Positions 35,749 through 45,060 of a DNA stretch of 64,000 bases are shown here, one piece after another. This DNA comes from Pannonibacter anstelovis (GTDB lineage Bacteria; Pseudomonadota; Alphaproteobacteria; Rhizobiales; Stappiaceae): the NCBI RefSeq assembly GCF_036881715.1, contig NZ_JBAKBF010000012.1, forward strand, positions 1 to 64,000, read 5' to 3'. The translations under genes were made by a program, and so were the position numbers. A model generated the notes under the pieces. That model did no database searches and was not told where the DNA came from. It saw only the letters and a program-made list of their open reading frames with translations. How positions within the stretch are numbered: position 1 is the first letter of the stretch; every line of letters begins with the position of its first letter.

Positions 35749-36996
35749 ATGAGTGCTTCCGGCCCCATTGCCGTTATTGGCGCCGGTATTGCCGGAGTAT
35801 CAACTGCCGTCTGGCTGGCCCGCTCAGGTGCGGATGTGATCCTGATCGACCGGCAGGAGCCGGGCGAAGCGACCTCCTTCGGCAATGGCGGCGTGCTTGC
35901 TGCCTGCGCCATCGTGCCAGTGACAGTGCCGGGCCTCATGCGCAAGGCTCCCGGCATGCTGATGGATCCGGACAGCCCGCTGTTCCTGCGCTGGCCCTAT
36001 CTGCCGAAACTGCTCCCTTTCCTCACCCGTTATCTTGCCAATTGCCGTGCCAACAGGGTGGAAGCGATTTCGAGGGGGCTGGCGCTGCTCAATGCCGACA
36101 GCCTCGCCCAGCATCAGGCGCTGGCGGGCGGCACGGAAGCCGAGCGCTGGCTGGTGCCGTCCGATTATGTCTTCCGCTATCCGGACAGGTCCGCCTTCGA
36201 GGGCGATAGTTTCGGCTGGAACCTGCGCCGGCAGGCCGGTTTCGAGTGGGACGAGATCGAAGGCACAGCTCTTGCAGATTACGACCCTCTGTTCAGTCCG
36301 AAGAACAGCTTTGCCGTGCGGCTGAAGAACCATGGCCGGATCAGCGATCCCGGCCGCTATGTAAAGGCTCTTGCAGGGCATTTTCTCTCGCTTGGCGGAA
36401 CGTTCCGGCGCGCGGAGATTTTCGATTTCCGTATCGGTCCGGACGGGTTGGAAGGCCTTGAGACAAGCGATGGCTTCATCGCCTGCGGCAAGGCGGTGCT
36501 GGCAACAGGCGTCTGGTCAAAGCCGCTGATGGCAAAGCTGGGCCTGTCCGTGCCGCTGGAAAGCGAGCGGGGCTATCACCTTGAGCTCATCGAGCCCAGT
36601 GCCATGCCGGCCGCTCCGACCATGATGACGGCGGGGAAATTTGTGGTCACGCCGATGGAAGGCCGCATCCGGCTGGCGGGCATCGTCGAGTTCGGCGGGC
36701 TGGACGCAGGCCCCAGCGAGGCGCCTTTCGCGCTGCTCGAGCGGCAGGCGCGTGCCGCCATGCCAGGCCTCACCTGGCGCGAAACCAGCCGCTGGATGGG
36801 CCACCGCCCTGCCCCGGCCGACAGCCTGCCGCTGATCGGCGCAGTCCCCGGCTGCCGCGATGTGATCGCCGCCTTCGGCCATCATCACATCGGTCTGACG
36901 GCGGGGCCCAAGACGGGGCGCTATGTCTCTGGCATGCTGACGGGCCAGAAAACCAACTCCGATCTTTCCGCCTTCGATCCTTCACGCTTTGCCTGA
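35749..36996 (+). CDS. DadA-type FAD-dependent amino-acid oxidoreductase
   Basis: 415 residues of the DAO family. The dinucleotide motif IAVIGAGIAGVSTAVWLARSG lies at residues about 7-27, followed by the DadA-like TSFGNGGVLAACAIVPV; the C-terminal FAD region has MGHRPAPADSLPLIGAVPG and FGHHHIGLTAGPKTGR. It probably deaminates a D-amino acid or a secondary amine and passes electrons to the respiratory chain. Its place before a TRAP transporter and an oxoprolinase suggests a substrate linked to proline, glutamate or pyroglutamate, but the sequence does not settle this. Confidence 0.88.
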   Translation: MSASGPIAVIGAGIAGVSTAVWLARSGADVILIDRQEPGEATSFGNGGVLAACAIVPVTVPGLMRKAPGMLMDPDSPLFLRWPYLPKLLPFLTRYLANCRANRVEAISRGLALLNADSLAQHQALAGGTEAERWLVPSDYVFRYPDRSAFEGDSFGWNLRRQAGFEWDEIEGTALADYDPLFSPKNSFAVRLKNHGRISDPGRYVKALAGHFLSLGGTFRRAEIFDFRIGPDGLEGLETSDGFIACGKAVLATGVWSKPLMAKLGLSVPLESERGYHLELIEPSAMPAAPTMMTAGKFVVTPMEGRIRLAGIVEFGGLDAGPSEAPFALLERQARAAMPGLTWRETSRWMGHRPAPADSLPLIGAVPGCRDVIAAFGHHHIGLTAGPKTGRYVSGMLTGQKTNSDLSAFDPSRFA

Positions 36997-37075
36997 AGAA
37001 CCGGGGCGCAAGACAGAAGAAAACCAACCGGCACGGAAGAATAAACCCGGAGCCAGAACCTGAGGGGAATTGACG

Positions 37076-38056
37076 ATGAGACATATGATGAAGACCGCCA
37101 TTCTGGCCAGCGTCTGCAGCGCAGCGCTGGCTCAGGCCGCTATGGCTGAAAAGTGGGACATGCCGCTGGCTTATCCGGCGAGCAATTATCACACGGAAAA
37201 CGTAGTCGAATTCGCCGCCTGCGTGAAGGAAGCCACTGGCGGTGAGATCGACATCGTCGCCCATCCTAACGGCTCGCTCTTCGGAGGCGCTGACATCAAG
37301 CGCGCTGTTCAGACTGGTCAGGTGCCGATCGGCGAGCGCCTGCTTTCTGCCCATGCCAACGAGAATCCGCTGTTCGGTGTGGACAGCATTCCCTTCCTGG
37401 CGACTTCCTTTGAAGAGAGCGGCAAACTATGGGATGCGGCAGGCCCGGCTGTCGCCGAGGCGATGGACGAGCAGAATCTCGTCCTCATCTACACCGTGCC
37501 GTGGCCGCCGCAGGGCCTCTATTTCAAGAAGGAAGTGAACTCGGTCGACGACATGAAGGGCACGAAGTTCCGTGCCTATAACGCAGCCACGTCCAAAATC
37601 GCCGAGCTGACCGGCATGGCAGCCGTGCAGATCGAGGCGGCCGAAGTGCCGCAGGCCTTTGCCACGGGCGTGACCGAGTCCATGATGTCCTCCGGTGCCA
37701 CCGGCTTTGACAGCAAGCTCTGGGAAAGCGGCGTCACCAACTTCTACGAAGTGAACGCCTGGCTGCCGCGCAACGCAGTTCTCGTCAACAAGGACAGCTA
37801 CGCCGCCCTGAGCGATGCCCAGAAGGCCGCCTTCACCGATTGCGGCAAGAAGGCAGAAGCAGCGGGCCTCGAAAAGGCCATTGCCTACACCACCAAGACG
37901 CTGGAGGGTCTTGCCGCCAACGGCGTGAAGGTGGCGCCGCCTTCCGATCAGCTCAAGTCCGGCCTGCAGGCCGTGGGCGAGGCCATGACCAACGACTGGC
38001 TGGCCGCCGCCGGTGACAAGGGCAAGGCCGTCATCGACGCCTACAAGGCCAAGTAA
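37076..38056 (+). CDS. TRAP transporter substrate-binding protein (DctP family)
   Basis: Periplasmic receptor that captures the solute for the TRAP permease. The 326-residue product has a signal peptide (MMKTAILASVCSAALAQAAMA) and the DctP fold with FLATSFEESGKLWDAAGP, WPPQGLYFKKEVNSVDDMKGTKFRAYN and QIEAAEVPQAFATG; the Arg in FRAYN is the conserved carboxylate-binding residue of the family. ATG at 37076 follows GAGGGG. The sequence looks like the DctP subgroup that includes pyroglutamate receptors, but this is not proven from the sequence alone. Confidence 0.93.
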   Translation: MRHMMKTAILASVCSAALAQAAMAEKWDMPLAYPASNYHTENVVEFAACVKEATGGEIDIVAHPNGSLFGGADIKRAVQTGQVPIGERLLSAHANENPLFGVDSIPFLATSFEESGKLWDAAGPAVAEAMDEQNLVLIYTVPWPPQGLYFKKEVNSVDDMKGTKFRAYNAATSKIAELTGMAAVQIEAAEVPQAFATGVTESMMSSGATGFDSKLWESGVTNFYEVNAWLPRNAVLVNKDSYAALSDAQKAAFTDCGKKAEAAGLEKAIAYTTKTLEGLAANGVKVAPPSDQLKSGLQAVGEAMTNDWLAAAGDKGKAVIDAYKAK

Positions 38057-38068
38057 TCCCTGAATACA

Positions 38069-38094
38069 GCCTGTCCGGACAAATCCGGACAGGC
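38069..38094 (+). promoter_or_regulatory. Stem-loop after the TRAP receptor gene
   Basis: GCCTGTCCGG and CCGGACAGGC form a perfect 10-base stem with a 6-base loop 12 bases after the stop. No T-run follows, so it probably protects the receptor mRNA or partly stops transcription, giving more receptor than permease. A second, 8-base stem (38148-38155 with 38180-38187) lies in the same gap. Confidence 0.6.
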
Positions 38095-38245
38095 CCATTC
38101 CCGAAGTCTTGCGGAGGGCAGGTTCCCGCGCGCAAGGTTTCCGGCATGGTGTCTGTAGGGGCAAAAAAGCCGGTGCTGCCAGACACCGGAACGCTGGACC
38201 TTTCCAAAAAGGAGGGGCAGGCGCCATGGCGAAGAGGGGAACCTG

Positions 38246-38782
38246 ATGCTTGAAAGATCCGGACACGCGCTGCTGCGCGTCCTTGATGGCCTGTACCGGG
38301 CCGGAGCAGTGCTTGCGGCAGTCAGCCTGGTGATGATCCTTGTGATCATCGTTGCACAGATGGGCGCCCGCTGGCTCGGCATCACCTTTCCGGGCGCTGC
38401 CAATTATGCCGGCTACGCCATGGCATCCGCATCTTTCCTTGCCTTTGCCCATGCGCTGAAAAGCGGCACGCATATCCGTGTCGGACTGCTGCTGAACCTT
38501 GCCGGGCGGCATGTGCGCTGGGTTGAAGCCTGGTGCCTCGCCATCGGCTCGGCGCTTGGCTGGTATCTGACCTGGTATGCGGTGAAAGCCGTCTACTGGT
38601 CCCGCAAGCTGCATGACATCAGTCAGGGGCAGGACCAGACGCCGCTCTGGATCCCTCAGTCGGCCATGGCCGCAGGCGCAGCCTTGCTCGCGATCGCCCT
38701 CACTGAAAGCTTCTTCCGGGTGATCGTCACCGGCCGCACCGGCATTTCTGCCGGGACCGGCGAACAGTCCCACGCGGAGTAA
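38246..38782 (+). CDS. TRAP transporter small permease (DctQ family)
   Basis: 178 residues with four membrane helices (about 20-43, 55-75, 92-115, 135-155) and the family-typical IIVAQMGARWLGITFPGAANYAGYAMASASFLAFAHALKSG region. GAGGGGAACCTG precedes the ATG. It pairs with the large permease that starts five bases after it. Confidence 0.92.
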   Translation: MLERSGHALLRVLDGLYRAGAVLAAVSLVMILVIIVAQMGARWLGITFPGAANYAGYAMASASFLAFAHALKSGTHIRVGLLLNLAGRHVRWVEAWCLAIGSALGWYLTWYAVKAVYWSRKLHDISQGQDQTPLWIPQSAMAAGAALLAIALTESFFRVIVTGRTGISAGTGEQSHAE

Positions 38783-38787
38783 GCCCC

Positions 38788-40089
38788 ATGGAAGCCATTG
38801 CTCCGATCGTCATTTTTCTTTTCGTTCTGTTCCTGCTGCTGGGCACCGGCGTATGGGTAGGCCTTGCCCTGCTTGGCGTTGCCTATGTCGGCATGGAACT
38901 CTTCACCTCGCGCCCGGCCGGTGACGCGATGATCACCGTGATCTGGGCCGCTTCCTCTTCCTGGACGCTGACGGCCCTGCCGCTGTTCATCTGGATGGGC
39001 GAGATCCTCTACCGCACCCGCCTGTCACAGGACATGTTCCGCGGCCTTGCCCCCTGGATGGGCGGACTGCCCGGCGGGCTGATGCATACCAATGTTGCGG
39101 GCTGCACCGTCTTTGCCGCCGTCTCCGGTTCCTCTGCCGCAACGCTGACGACCGTCGGCAAGATGACCATTCCGGAACTGCGCAAGCGCGGTTATCCGGA
39201 AAAGACCATCATCGGCACACTGGCAGGCTCGGCCACGCTCGGCCTGATGATCCCGCCATCGCTGACGCTGATCGTCTATGGCGTGACGACGAATGAATCC
39301 ATCACCCGCCTGTTCATGGCCGGTGTCATTCCCGGTCTCGTTCTGGCCGCCCTGTTCATGGGTTATATCGCCGTCTATTCCAAGGTTTCGAAGGACTATA
39401 ATCCAAAGCCGGAACCGGTCATGTCTCTGGCTGAGAAGCTGAAGAACTCCCGGTTTCTGCTGCCCGTGATGGCGCTGATCGTGGTTGTCATTGGCTCCAT
39501 GTATGCAGGCCTTGCCACGGCAACGGAAGCGGCAGCCCTCGGCGTCATCGGATCGCTGCTTCTGGCGCTGGCGCAAAGATCTCTCACCTGGAAGTCCTTC
39601 GGCGAAAGCCTGATGGGCGCCACCCGCACCTCCGCCATGGTGGCCCTCATTCTGGCCGGGGCTGCGTTCCTGTCGCTCTCCATGGGTTTCACCGGCCTTC
39701 CCCGCGCGCTGGCAGGATGGATCGGAGGCATGGAGCTTTCCAAGTTCCAGCTGCTGCTGGCGCTGCTGGTGTTCTACATCGTCATCGGCTGCTTCCTGGA
39801 TGGCATTTCCTCCGTGGTGCTGACCATGGCCGTGGTGGAACCGATGATCCGCCAGGCAGGCATCGACGTGCTCTGGTTCGGCATCTTCATCGTCGTGGTA
39901 GTCGAAATGGCACAGATCACGCCGCCTATTGGCTTCAACCTGTTCGTCTTACAGGGCATGACCAACCACCCGATGTCCTACATCGCCCGTGCTGCACTGC
40001 CGATGTTCTGCATCATGGTGGCGATGGTGATGCTGCTGATCGCCTTCCCGGACCTGGCCACCTGGCTGCCCATGAACATGGCGGACTAA
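38788..40089 (+). CDS. TRAP transporter large permease (DctM family)
   Basis: Sodium-coupled translocation subunit. The 433-residue product has about twelve membrane segments and the DctM signatures PLFIWMGEILYRT, NVAGCTVFAAVSGSSAATLTTVGKM, LAGSATLGLMIPPSLTLIVYG and VEMAQITPPIGFNLFVLQG. Length is normal. It completes the P-Q-M operon that runs into the oxoprolinase gene. Confidence 0.95.
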   Translation: MEAIAPIVIFLFVLFLLLGTGVWVGLALLGVAYVGMELFTSRPAGDAMITVIWAASSSWTLTALPLFIWMGEILYRTRLSQDMFRGLAPWMGGLPGGLMHTNVAGCTVFAAVSGSSAATLTTVGKMTIPELRKRGYPEKTIIGTLAGSATLGLMIPPSLTLIVYGVTTNESITRLFMAGVIPGLVLAALFMGYIAVYSKVSKDYNPKPEPVMSLAEKLKNSRFLLPVMALIVVVIGSMYAGLATATEAAALGVIGSLLLALAQRSLTWKSFGESLMGATRTSAMVALILAGAAFLSLSMGFTGLPRALAGWIGGMELSKFQLLLALLVFYIVIGCFLDGISSVVLTMAVVEPMIRQAGIDVLWFGIFIVVVVEMAQITPPIGFNLFVLQGMTNHPMSYIARAALPMFCIMVAMVMLLIAFPDLATWLPMNMAD

Positions 40090-40171
40090 AGGGGAGCGCT
40101 GCGGGCCGCGATGCGTCAGCGTCAAAGGGGGCAGGGCGAGAAGACAAGCGGCGGACCGATCTCAAAAATAA

Positions 40172-40194
40172 TTTATCGACAAAATGTCGATAAA
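40172..40194. promoter_or_regulatory. Palindromic operator candidate upstream of the oxoprolinase gene
   Basis: TTTATCGAC - AAAAT - GTCGATAAA: perfect 9-base arms, in an A/T-rich island 54 bases upstream of the start. GntR- or IclR-type regulators bind palindromes of this kind. The same sequence is not in the divergent MarR/oxidoreductase promoter, so the regulator is probably encoded elsewhere. Confidence 0.5.
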
Positions 40195-40247
40195 AACATA
40201 ACTTGAAATCCAGCAATGGAAGAAGAACCGTACCCAGAGGGACGAAA

Positions 40248-43200
40248 ATGAACGGTCAGTGGGATTTCTGGATTGATCGCGGCGGCACCTTCACCGACAT
40301 CGTCGGCCGCTCGCCCGATGGGACAATCCGCGCGCACAAGGTGCTTTCGGAAAACCCGGAAGCCTACCGGGACGCTGCCGTGCAGGGCATCCGCGAGTTG
40401 ATGGGCCTTGCCACAGGTGACCCGATCCCCTCCGGCGCCATCGCCACGGTGAAGATGGGCACGACGGTCGCCACCAATGCCCTGTTGGAGCGCAAGGGCG
40501 AGCGTACCGCACTGATCACCACCAAGGGCTTCCGCGATGCGCTGGCCATTGGCTATCAGGCCAGGCCGGACATTTTCGCCAAGGAGATCATCAAGCCGGA
40601 ACTGCTCTACGAGAGCGTCCACGAAGTGAGCGAGCGCCTGCGCGCCGATGGCACGCTGGAAACGCCGCTGGACGAAGCCGAGGCCCGTGCAGCGCTGGAA
40701 GCTGCGTGGAAAGATGGCATCCGCTCCGTCGCCATCGTCTTCATGCACGCCTATGCCTATCCGGATCACGAGAAGCGCGTCGCCGCAATCGCCCGCGAAG
40801 TTGGTTTTCCGCAGATCTCGGTCAGCCATGAAGTCTCGCCGCTGATGAAGCTGGTGGGGCGCGGCGACACCACGGTGGTGGACGCCTATCTCTCCCCGAT
40901 CCTGCGCCGCTATGTGCGGCAGGTGCAGGAAGAGCTGGGCGAAGGCCCGCGCCTGATGTTCATGCAGTCCTCCGGCGGCCTGACCGCCGCAGACCTCTTC
41001 CAGGGCAAGGACGCAATCCTCTCCGGTCCGGCAGGCGGCGTTGTCGGCGCGGTCGAAACCTCGCGCCTTGCAGGCTTTGACAAGGTCATCGGCTTCGACA
41101 TGGGCGGCACCTCCACGGATGTCTGCCACTTCGACGGCACCTATGAGCGCGCCTTCGAAACGGAAGTGGCCGGTGTGCGCATGCGCGCCCCGATGATGAT
41201 GATCCACACGGTGGCCGCTGGCGGCGGCTCGATCCTGCATTACAAGGACGGGCGCTTCCAGGTTGGTCCGGACTCGGCTGGCGCCAATCCCGGCCCGAAG
41301 TGCTACCGGCGCGGCGGCCCGCTGGCCGTGACCGATGCCAACGTCATGACCGGCAAGCTGATCCCGGACTTCTTCCCGAAGATCTTTGGCCCCAACCGGG
41401 ACGAGGCGCTGGACGCGGACGCCGTGAAGGCAGCCTTCGCGGAGCTCGCGGACAAGATCGGCGGCGGGCGCAAGCCGGAAGAAGTGGCCGACGGTTTCCT
41501 GCGCATTGCCGTCGAGAACATGGCCAATGCCATCAAGAAGATCTCCGTGCAGCGCGGCTATGACGTGACGGGCTACGCCCTCACCTGCTTTGGCGGCGCG
41601 GGCGGCCAGTCCGGCTGCATGGTGGCTGACAGCCTTGGCATGGAGACGGTGATCCTGCATCCCTTCTCCGGCATTCTCTCGGCCTATGGCATGGGCCTTG
41701 CCGACATCCGCGCCAGCCGCCAGCAGGCGGTGATCAAGCGGCTGGAAGACGCGCTCATGCCCGCGCTCGGCACCCTGCGCGCCGAGCTTGCCGCCCAGAC
41801 CGAGGCCGAACTGAGGACACAGGGCGTCACGGGCGATGACTGCGAGACGCTCGCTCGCGCCCATCTGCGCTATGAGGGAACCGACACGCCACTGCCTGTG
41901 CTGCTGGCAAGCCCCGCTGAAATGATGGCCGCCTTCGAGGAGGCTCACCGCAAGCAGTTCGGCTTTGCTTATGAAAACAAGCCCGTCGTGGTGGAGGCCC
42001 TTGAGGTCGAAAGCTCGGGCGGCGGCGCCGGCATCACCGAGCCGGATCATCCGCTGACCGAAGGCACACCGGAGCCCGCCCGCACCACCCGCTTCTACGC
42101 GTCCGGCCAGTGGCATGACGCGGGCGTCTACCTGCGCGCTGGCCTCAAGCCCGGCATGAAGGTGCCCGGCCCTGCCCTCGTCATCGAGCCGCATGCCACA
42201 ATCGTCGTGGAGCCGGGCTGGCAGGCGGAAATCAACGTCAAGGATCACGTGATCCTGCGCCGTGTCGTGCCGCTGGAACGCTCTGCCGCAATTGGCACCC
42301 ATGCAGACCCGGTGATGCTGGAGGTGTTCAACAACCTGTTCATGTCCATCGCCGAGCAGATGGGCCTGACCCTGCAGAACACCGCCTATTCGGTAAACAT
42401 CAAGGAGCGGCTGGACTTCTCCTGCGCCGTCTTCGACCGGAACGGCGCGCTGGTCGCCAATGCGCCGCACATGCCGGTGCATCTGGGCTCCATGGACCGG
42501 TCCGTAGAAACGGTGATCAAGCTCAACGAAGGCAATATCCGCCCCGGCGACGTCTTCGCCCTCAACGCCCCCTACAACGGCGGCACCCACCTGCCGGACA
42601 TCACCGTCGTCTCGCCGGTGTTTGACGATGCAGGCAAGGAGATCCTGTTCTGGTCCGCCAGCCGCGGCCACCATGCAGATGTGGGAGGCTCTGCCCCCGG
42701 CTCAATGACCCCGCTTGCCACCACTGTGGACGAGGAAGGCGTGCTCATCGACAACTTCAAGCTTGTTGATCAGGGCCGGTTCCGCGAGGCGGAGCTGATC
42801 GAGCTGCTCACTTCCCATCCCTATCCGGTACGCAACGTCCACCAGAACGTCGCCGACCTGAAGGCGCAGATCGCAGCCAACGAGAAGGGCATTCAGGAAC
42901 TGCGCAAGATGGTCGCCCACTTCGGCCTCGACGTGGTGCAGGCCTACATGGGCCACGTGCAGGACAATGCCGAGGAGAGCGTGCGCCGGGTAATCTCTGC
43001 GCTGAAGGACAGCGCCTGCGACTACCCGACAGATCAGGGCTCGGTGATCCGCGTGAAGATCACCGTCGACAAGGACAGGCGCGAGGCAACCGTTGACTTC
43101 ACCGGCACCAGCCCGGTGGCGGCCAACAACTTCAACGCGCCGGAGCCGGTGACCCGCGCAGCCGTGCTCTACTGCTTCCGCGTCATGGTGGATGGGCACA

Positions 43201-43835
43201 TCCCGATGAATGCGGGGTGCCTGCGTCCGATCCGCATCATCCTGCCGGATGGCTGCATGCTGAAGCCGGAATATCCGGCGGCTGTGGTGGCAGGCAACGT
43301 GGAGACCTCGCAGCACGTTACCAACGCGCTCTTCGCGGCGCTGGGGGCGATGGCCAACAGTCAGGGTTCCATGAACAACCTGACCTTCGGCAACAACACC
43401 TACCAGTACTACGAGACCATCTGCTCCGGCTCGCCTGCCGGTCCCGGTTTCAATGGTACGGACGGGGTGCATGTGCACATGACCAACTCGCGCCTCACCG
43501 ATCCGGAAGTGCTGGAATTCCGCTTCCCCGTGCTGCTGGAAGACTTCCACATCCGCAAGGGCTCGGGCGGCAAGGGCAAATGGTCCGCCGGCGGCGGCAC
43601 CCGCCGCACCCTGCGTTTCCTGGAGAAGATGGATCTCGCCATCCTCGGCTCCCACCGCACCATCGCCCCCAAGGGCATGGAAGGCGGCGAAGATGGACAG
43701 CTTGGCCGCACGGAAGTGCGCCGTCTGGATGGCCGGATCGAAGTCCTGAAGGGCTGCGACCAGACTGTTCTGGAGCCGGGAGAAGCCGTCACCATGATCA
43801 CGCCGACTGCTGGCGGCTGGGGCCGCCCGGACTGA
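40248..43835 (+). CDS. 5-oxoprolinase / hydantoinase fusion (OplAH-type)
   Basis: 1195 residues that join a HyuA-like half (about 1-690) and a HyuB-like half (about 700-1195), as in ATP-dependent 5-oxoprolinase. The N-terminus has FWIDRGGTFTDIVGR (actin-like phosphate loop) and later FDMGGTSTDVCHFDG and CFGGAGGQSGCMVADSLG; the B half has NAPYNGGTHLPDI, SRGHHADVGG, GNVETSQHVTNAL and RKGSGGKGKWSAGGGTRR. The reaction would be ATP-driven opening of 5-oxo-L-proline to glutamate; N-methylhydantoin hydrolysis is the main alternative. The start is set at 40248, after AGAGGGACG. Confidence 0.9.
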   Translation: MNGQWDFWIDRGGTFTDIVGRSPDGTIRAHKVLSENPEAYRDAAVQGIRELMGLATGDPIPSGAIATVKMGTTVATNALLERKGERTALITTKGFRDALAIGYQARPDIFAKEIIKPELLYESVHEVSERLRADGTLETPLDEAEARAALEAAWKDGIRSVAIVFMHAYAYPDHEKRVAAIAREVGFPQISVSHEVSPLMKLVGRGDTTVVDAYLSPILRRYVRQVQEELGEGPRLMFMQSSGGLTAADLFQGKDAILSGPAGGVVGAVETSRLAGFDKVIGFDMGGTSTDVCHFDGTYERAFETEVAGVRMRAPMMMIHTVAAGGGSILHYKDGRFQVGPDSAGANPGPKCYRRGGPLAVTDANVMTGKLIPDFFPKIFGPNRDEALDADAVKAAFAELADKIGGGRKPEEVADGFLRIAVENMANAIKKISVQRGYDVTGYALTCFGGAGGQSGCMVADSLGMETVILHPFSGILSAYGMGLADIRASRQQAVIKRLEDALMPALGTLRAELAAQTEAELRTQGVTGDDCETLARAHLRYEGTDTPLPVLLASPAEMMAAFEEAHRKQFGFAYENKPVVVEALEVESSGGGAGITEPDHPLTEGTPEPARTTRFYASGQWHDAGVYLRAGLKPGMKVPGPALVIEPHATIVVEPGWQAEINVKDHVILRRVVPLERSAAIGTHADPVMLEVFNNLFMSIAEQMGLTLQNTAYSVNIKERLDFSCAVFDRNGALVANAPHMPVHLGSMDRSVETVIKLNEGNIRPGDVFALNAPYNGGTHLPDITVVSPVFDDAGKEILFWSASRGHHADVGGSAPGSMTPLATTVDEEGVLIDNFKLVDQGRFREAELIELLTSHPYPVRNVHQNVADLKAQIAANEKGIQELRKMVAHFGLDVVQAYMGHVQDNAEESVRRVISALKDSACDYPTDQGSVIRVKITVDKDRREATVDFTGTSPVAANNFNAPEPVTRAAVLYCFRVMVDGHIPMNAGCLRPIRIILPDGCMLKPEYPAAVVAGNVETSQHVTNALFAALGAMANSQGSMNNLTFGNNTYQYYETICSGSPAGPGFNGTDGVHVHMTNSRLTDPEVLEFRFPVLLEDFHIRKGSGGKGKWSAGGGTRRTLRFLEKMDLAILGSHRTIAPKGMEGGEDGQLGRTEVRRLDGRIEVLKGCDQTVLEPGEAVTMITPTAGGWGRPD

Positions 43836-43995
43836 AGCACGGCATCTGGACAGACAGGGGGTGGAGCTACGGTTCCGCCCCTTCTTCATGCGGAAAAACA
43901 CGTAAGCGATACCTGCTTTACTCTGGTAACGGAGAAGGCGCCATCCCATATGAGCTCCGTTATGCCCGAAACGGGCTCTATTGGAGGACCCTTTG

Positions 43996-45003
43996 ATGCC
44001 TGCTGCCGCCCGCCGGATGCGCAAGACGACAGCCGCCCTTGCCCTTGGAATCGCGACGCTTTTTGCCGCCGTTGAATTTGCCGAAGCCCGCCGGGCCGGC
44101 AGCAGCGGCTTCGGCAGCCGGGGCAACCGCACCTATTCTGCCCCTGCCCCGACCAACACAGCCCCCGGCACCGCCGCACCGATGCAGCGCACCATGACGC
44201 CTCAGCCCGCACAGGGCCAGCAGGCAGCACCGGGTGCAGCCGCACAGCAGGCGGCCCAGCCCTCGCGCGGGCTCTTCGGCGGCATGGGCGGCGCCCTGTT
44301 GGGCGGCCTGCTCATGGGTGGCCTGTTCGGCATGCTGATGGGCGGTGGCCTGGGCGGCTTTGCCGGCTTCCTCGGCCTGATCCTGCAGGTGGCCCTGATC
44401 GCCGGCATTGCAATGCTGGTAATGCGCTTCCTGGCTGCACGCCGACAGCAGCCCGCAGCAGCTGGTGGGGCACGCCCTGACTTGCGCACCGCCACCGGCG
44501 GGAATGCAGGCAACCCCTTCAGCTTCGGCGGCAATGGCGGCGGCAACGCCAGCCCGGCAGCCTCCGCACCGGTGCAGGCCCCTGTCGTGGACACGCCGCT
44601 TGAGCTGGAAGCCGCCGATTTCGACCGCTTCGAACAGATGCTGGCCGAAGTGCAGGAAGCCTATGGCCGCGAGGACTATGCCACCCTGCGCCGTCTGGCG
44701 ACCCCGGAAGCCATGTCCTTCCTCGCCGAGGAACTGGGTGAACTTGCCTCCTCGGGCAAGCGCAATGCCGTGTCGGATGTGAAGCTGCTGCAGGGCGATC
44801 TCTCGGAAGCCTGGAGCGAAGGCAACGATGACTATGCAACGGTCGCCATGCGCTTCTCCGCCCTCGACGCGATCCTTGACCGCAATTCAGGCCGGGTTCT
44901 GTCGGGCAGCCTGGAGGAGCCACAGGAGAGCACCGAACTGTGGACCTTCCGCCGCCAGAAAGGCGGGGAATGGGTGCTGGCAGGCATCCAGGGCACCGAG
45001 TAA
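43996..45003 (+). CDS. Tim44-like domain protein, exported or membrane-bound
   Basis: 335 residues. A basic N-terminus and hydrophobic segment (TTAALALGIATLFAAVEFAEA) look like a signal peptide; then come a Gln/Ala/Pro-rich stretch, a Gly/Met/Leu-rich hydrophobic region (about 95-150, with LGGLLMGGLFGMLMGG), a Gly/Asn-rich linker and a C-terminal Tim44-like domain (about 196-335, FDRFEQMLAEVQEAYGREDYATLRRL). ATG at 43996 has GGAGG about nine bases upstream. Function is unknown; such proteins may help membrane assembly or transport. A strong terminator follows. Confidence 0.8.
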   Translation: MPAAARRMRKTTAALALGIATLFAAVEFAEARRAGSSGFGSRGNRTYSAPAPTNTAPGTAAPMQRTMTPQPAQGQQAAPGAAAQQAAQPSRGLFGGMGGALLGGLLMGGLFGMLMGGGLGGFAGFLGLILQVALIAGIAMLVMRFLAARRQQPAAAGGARPDLRTATGGNAGNPFSFGGNGGGNASPAASAPVQAPVVDTPLELEAADFDRFEQMLAEVQEAYGREDYATLRRLATPEAMSFLAEELGELASSGKRNAVSDVKLLQGDLSEAWSEGNDDYATVAMRFSALDAILDRNSGRVLSGSLEEPQESTELWTFRRQKGGEWVLAGIQGTE

Positions 45004-45032
45004 CCTTCGACGAACAGAACAGACAGACGGAG

Positions 45033-45060
45033 CCGCCCCTTGTGGGGCGGTTTTCTTTTG
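45033..45060 (+). terminator. Intrinsic terminator of the Tim44-like gene
   Basis: CCGCCCC - TTGT - GGGGCGG followed by TTTTCTTTTG, 30 bases after the stop. A textbook rho-independent terminator. Confidence 0.9.

Noticed and set aside
40173..42674. 833-codon minus-strand frame
   Set aside because: Shadow of the oxoprolinase gene; no domain and wrong composition.
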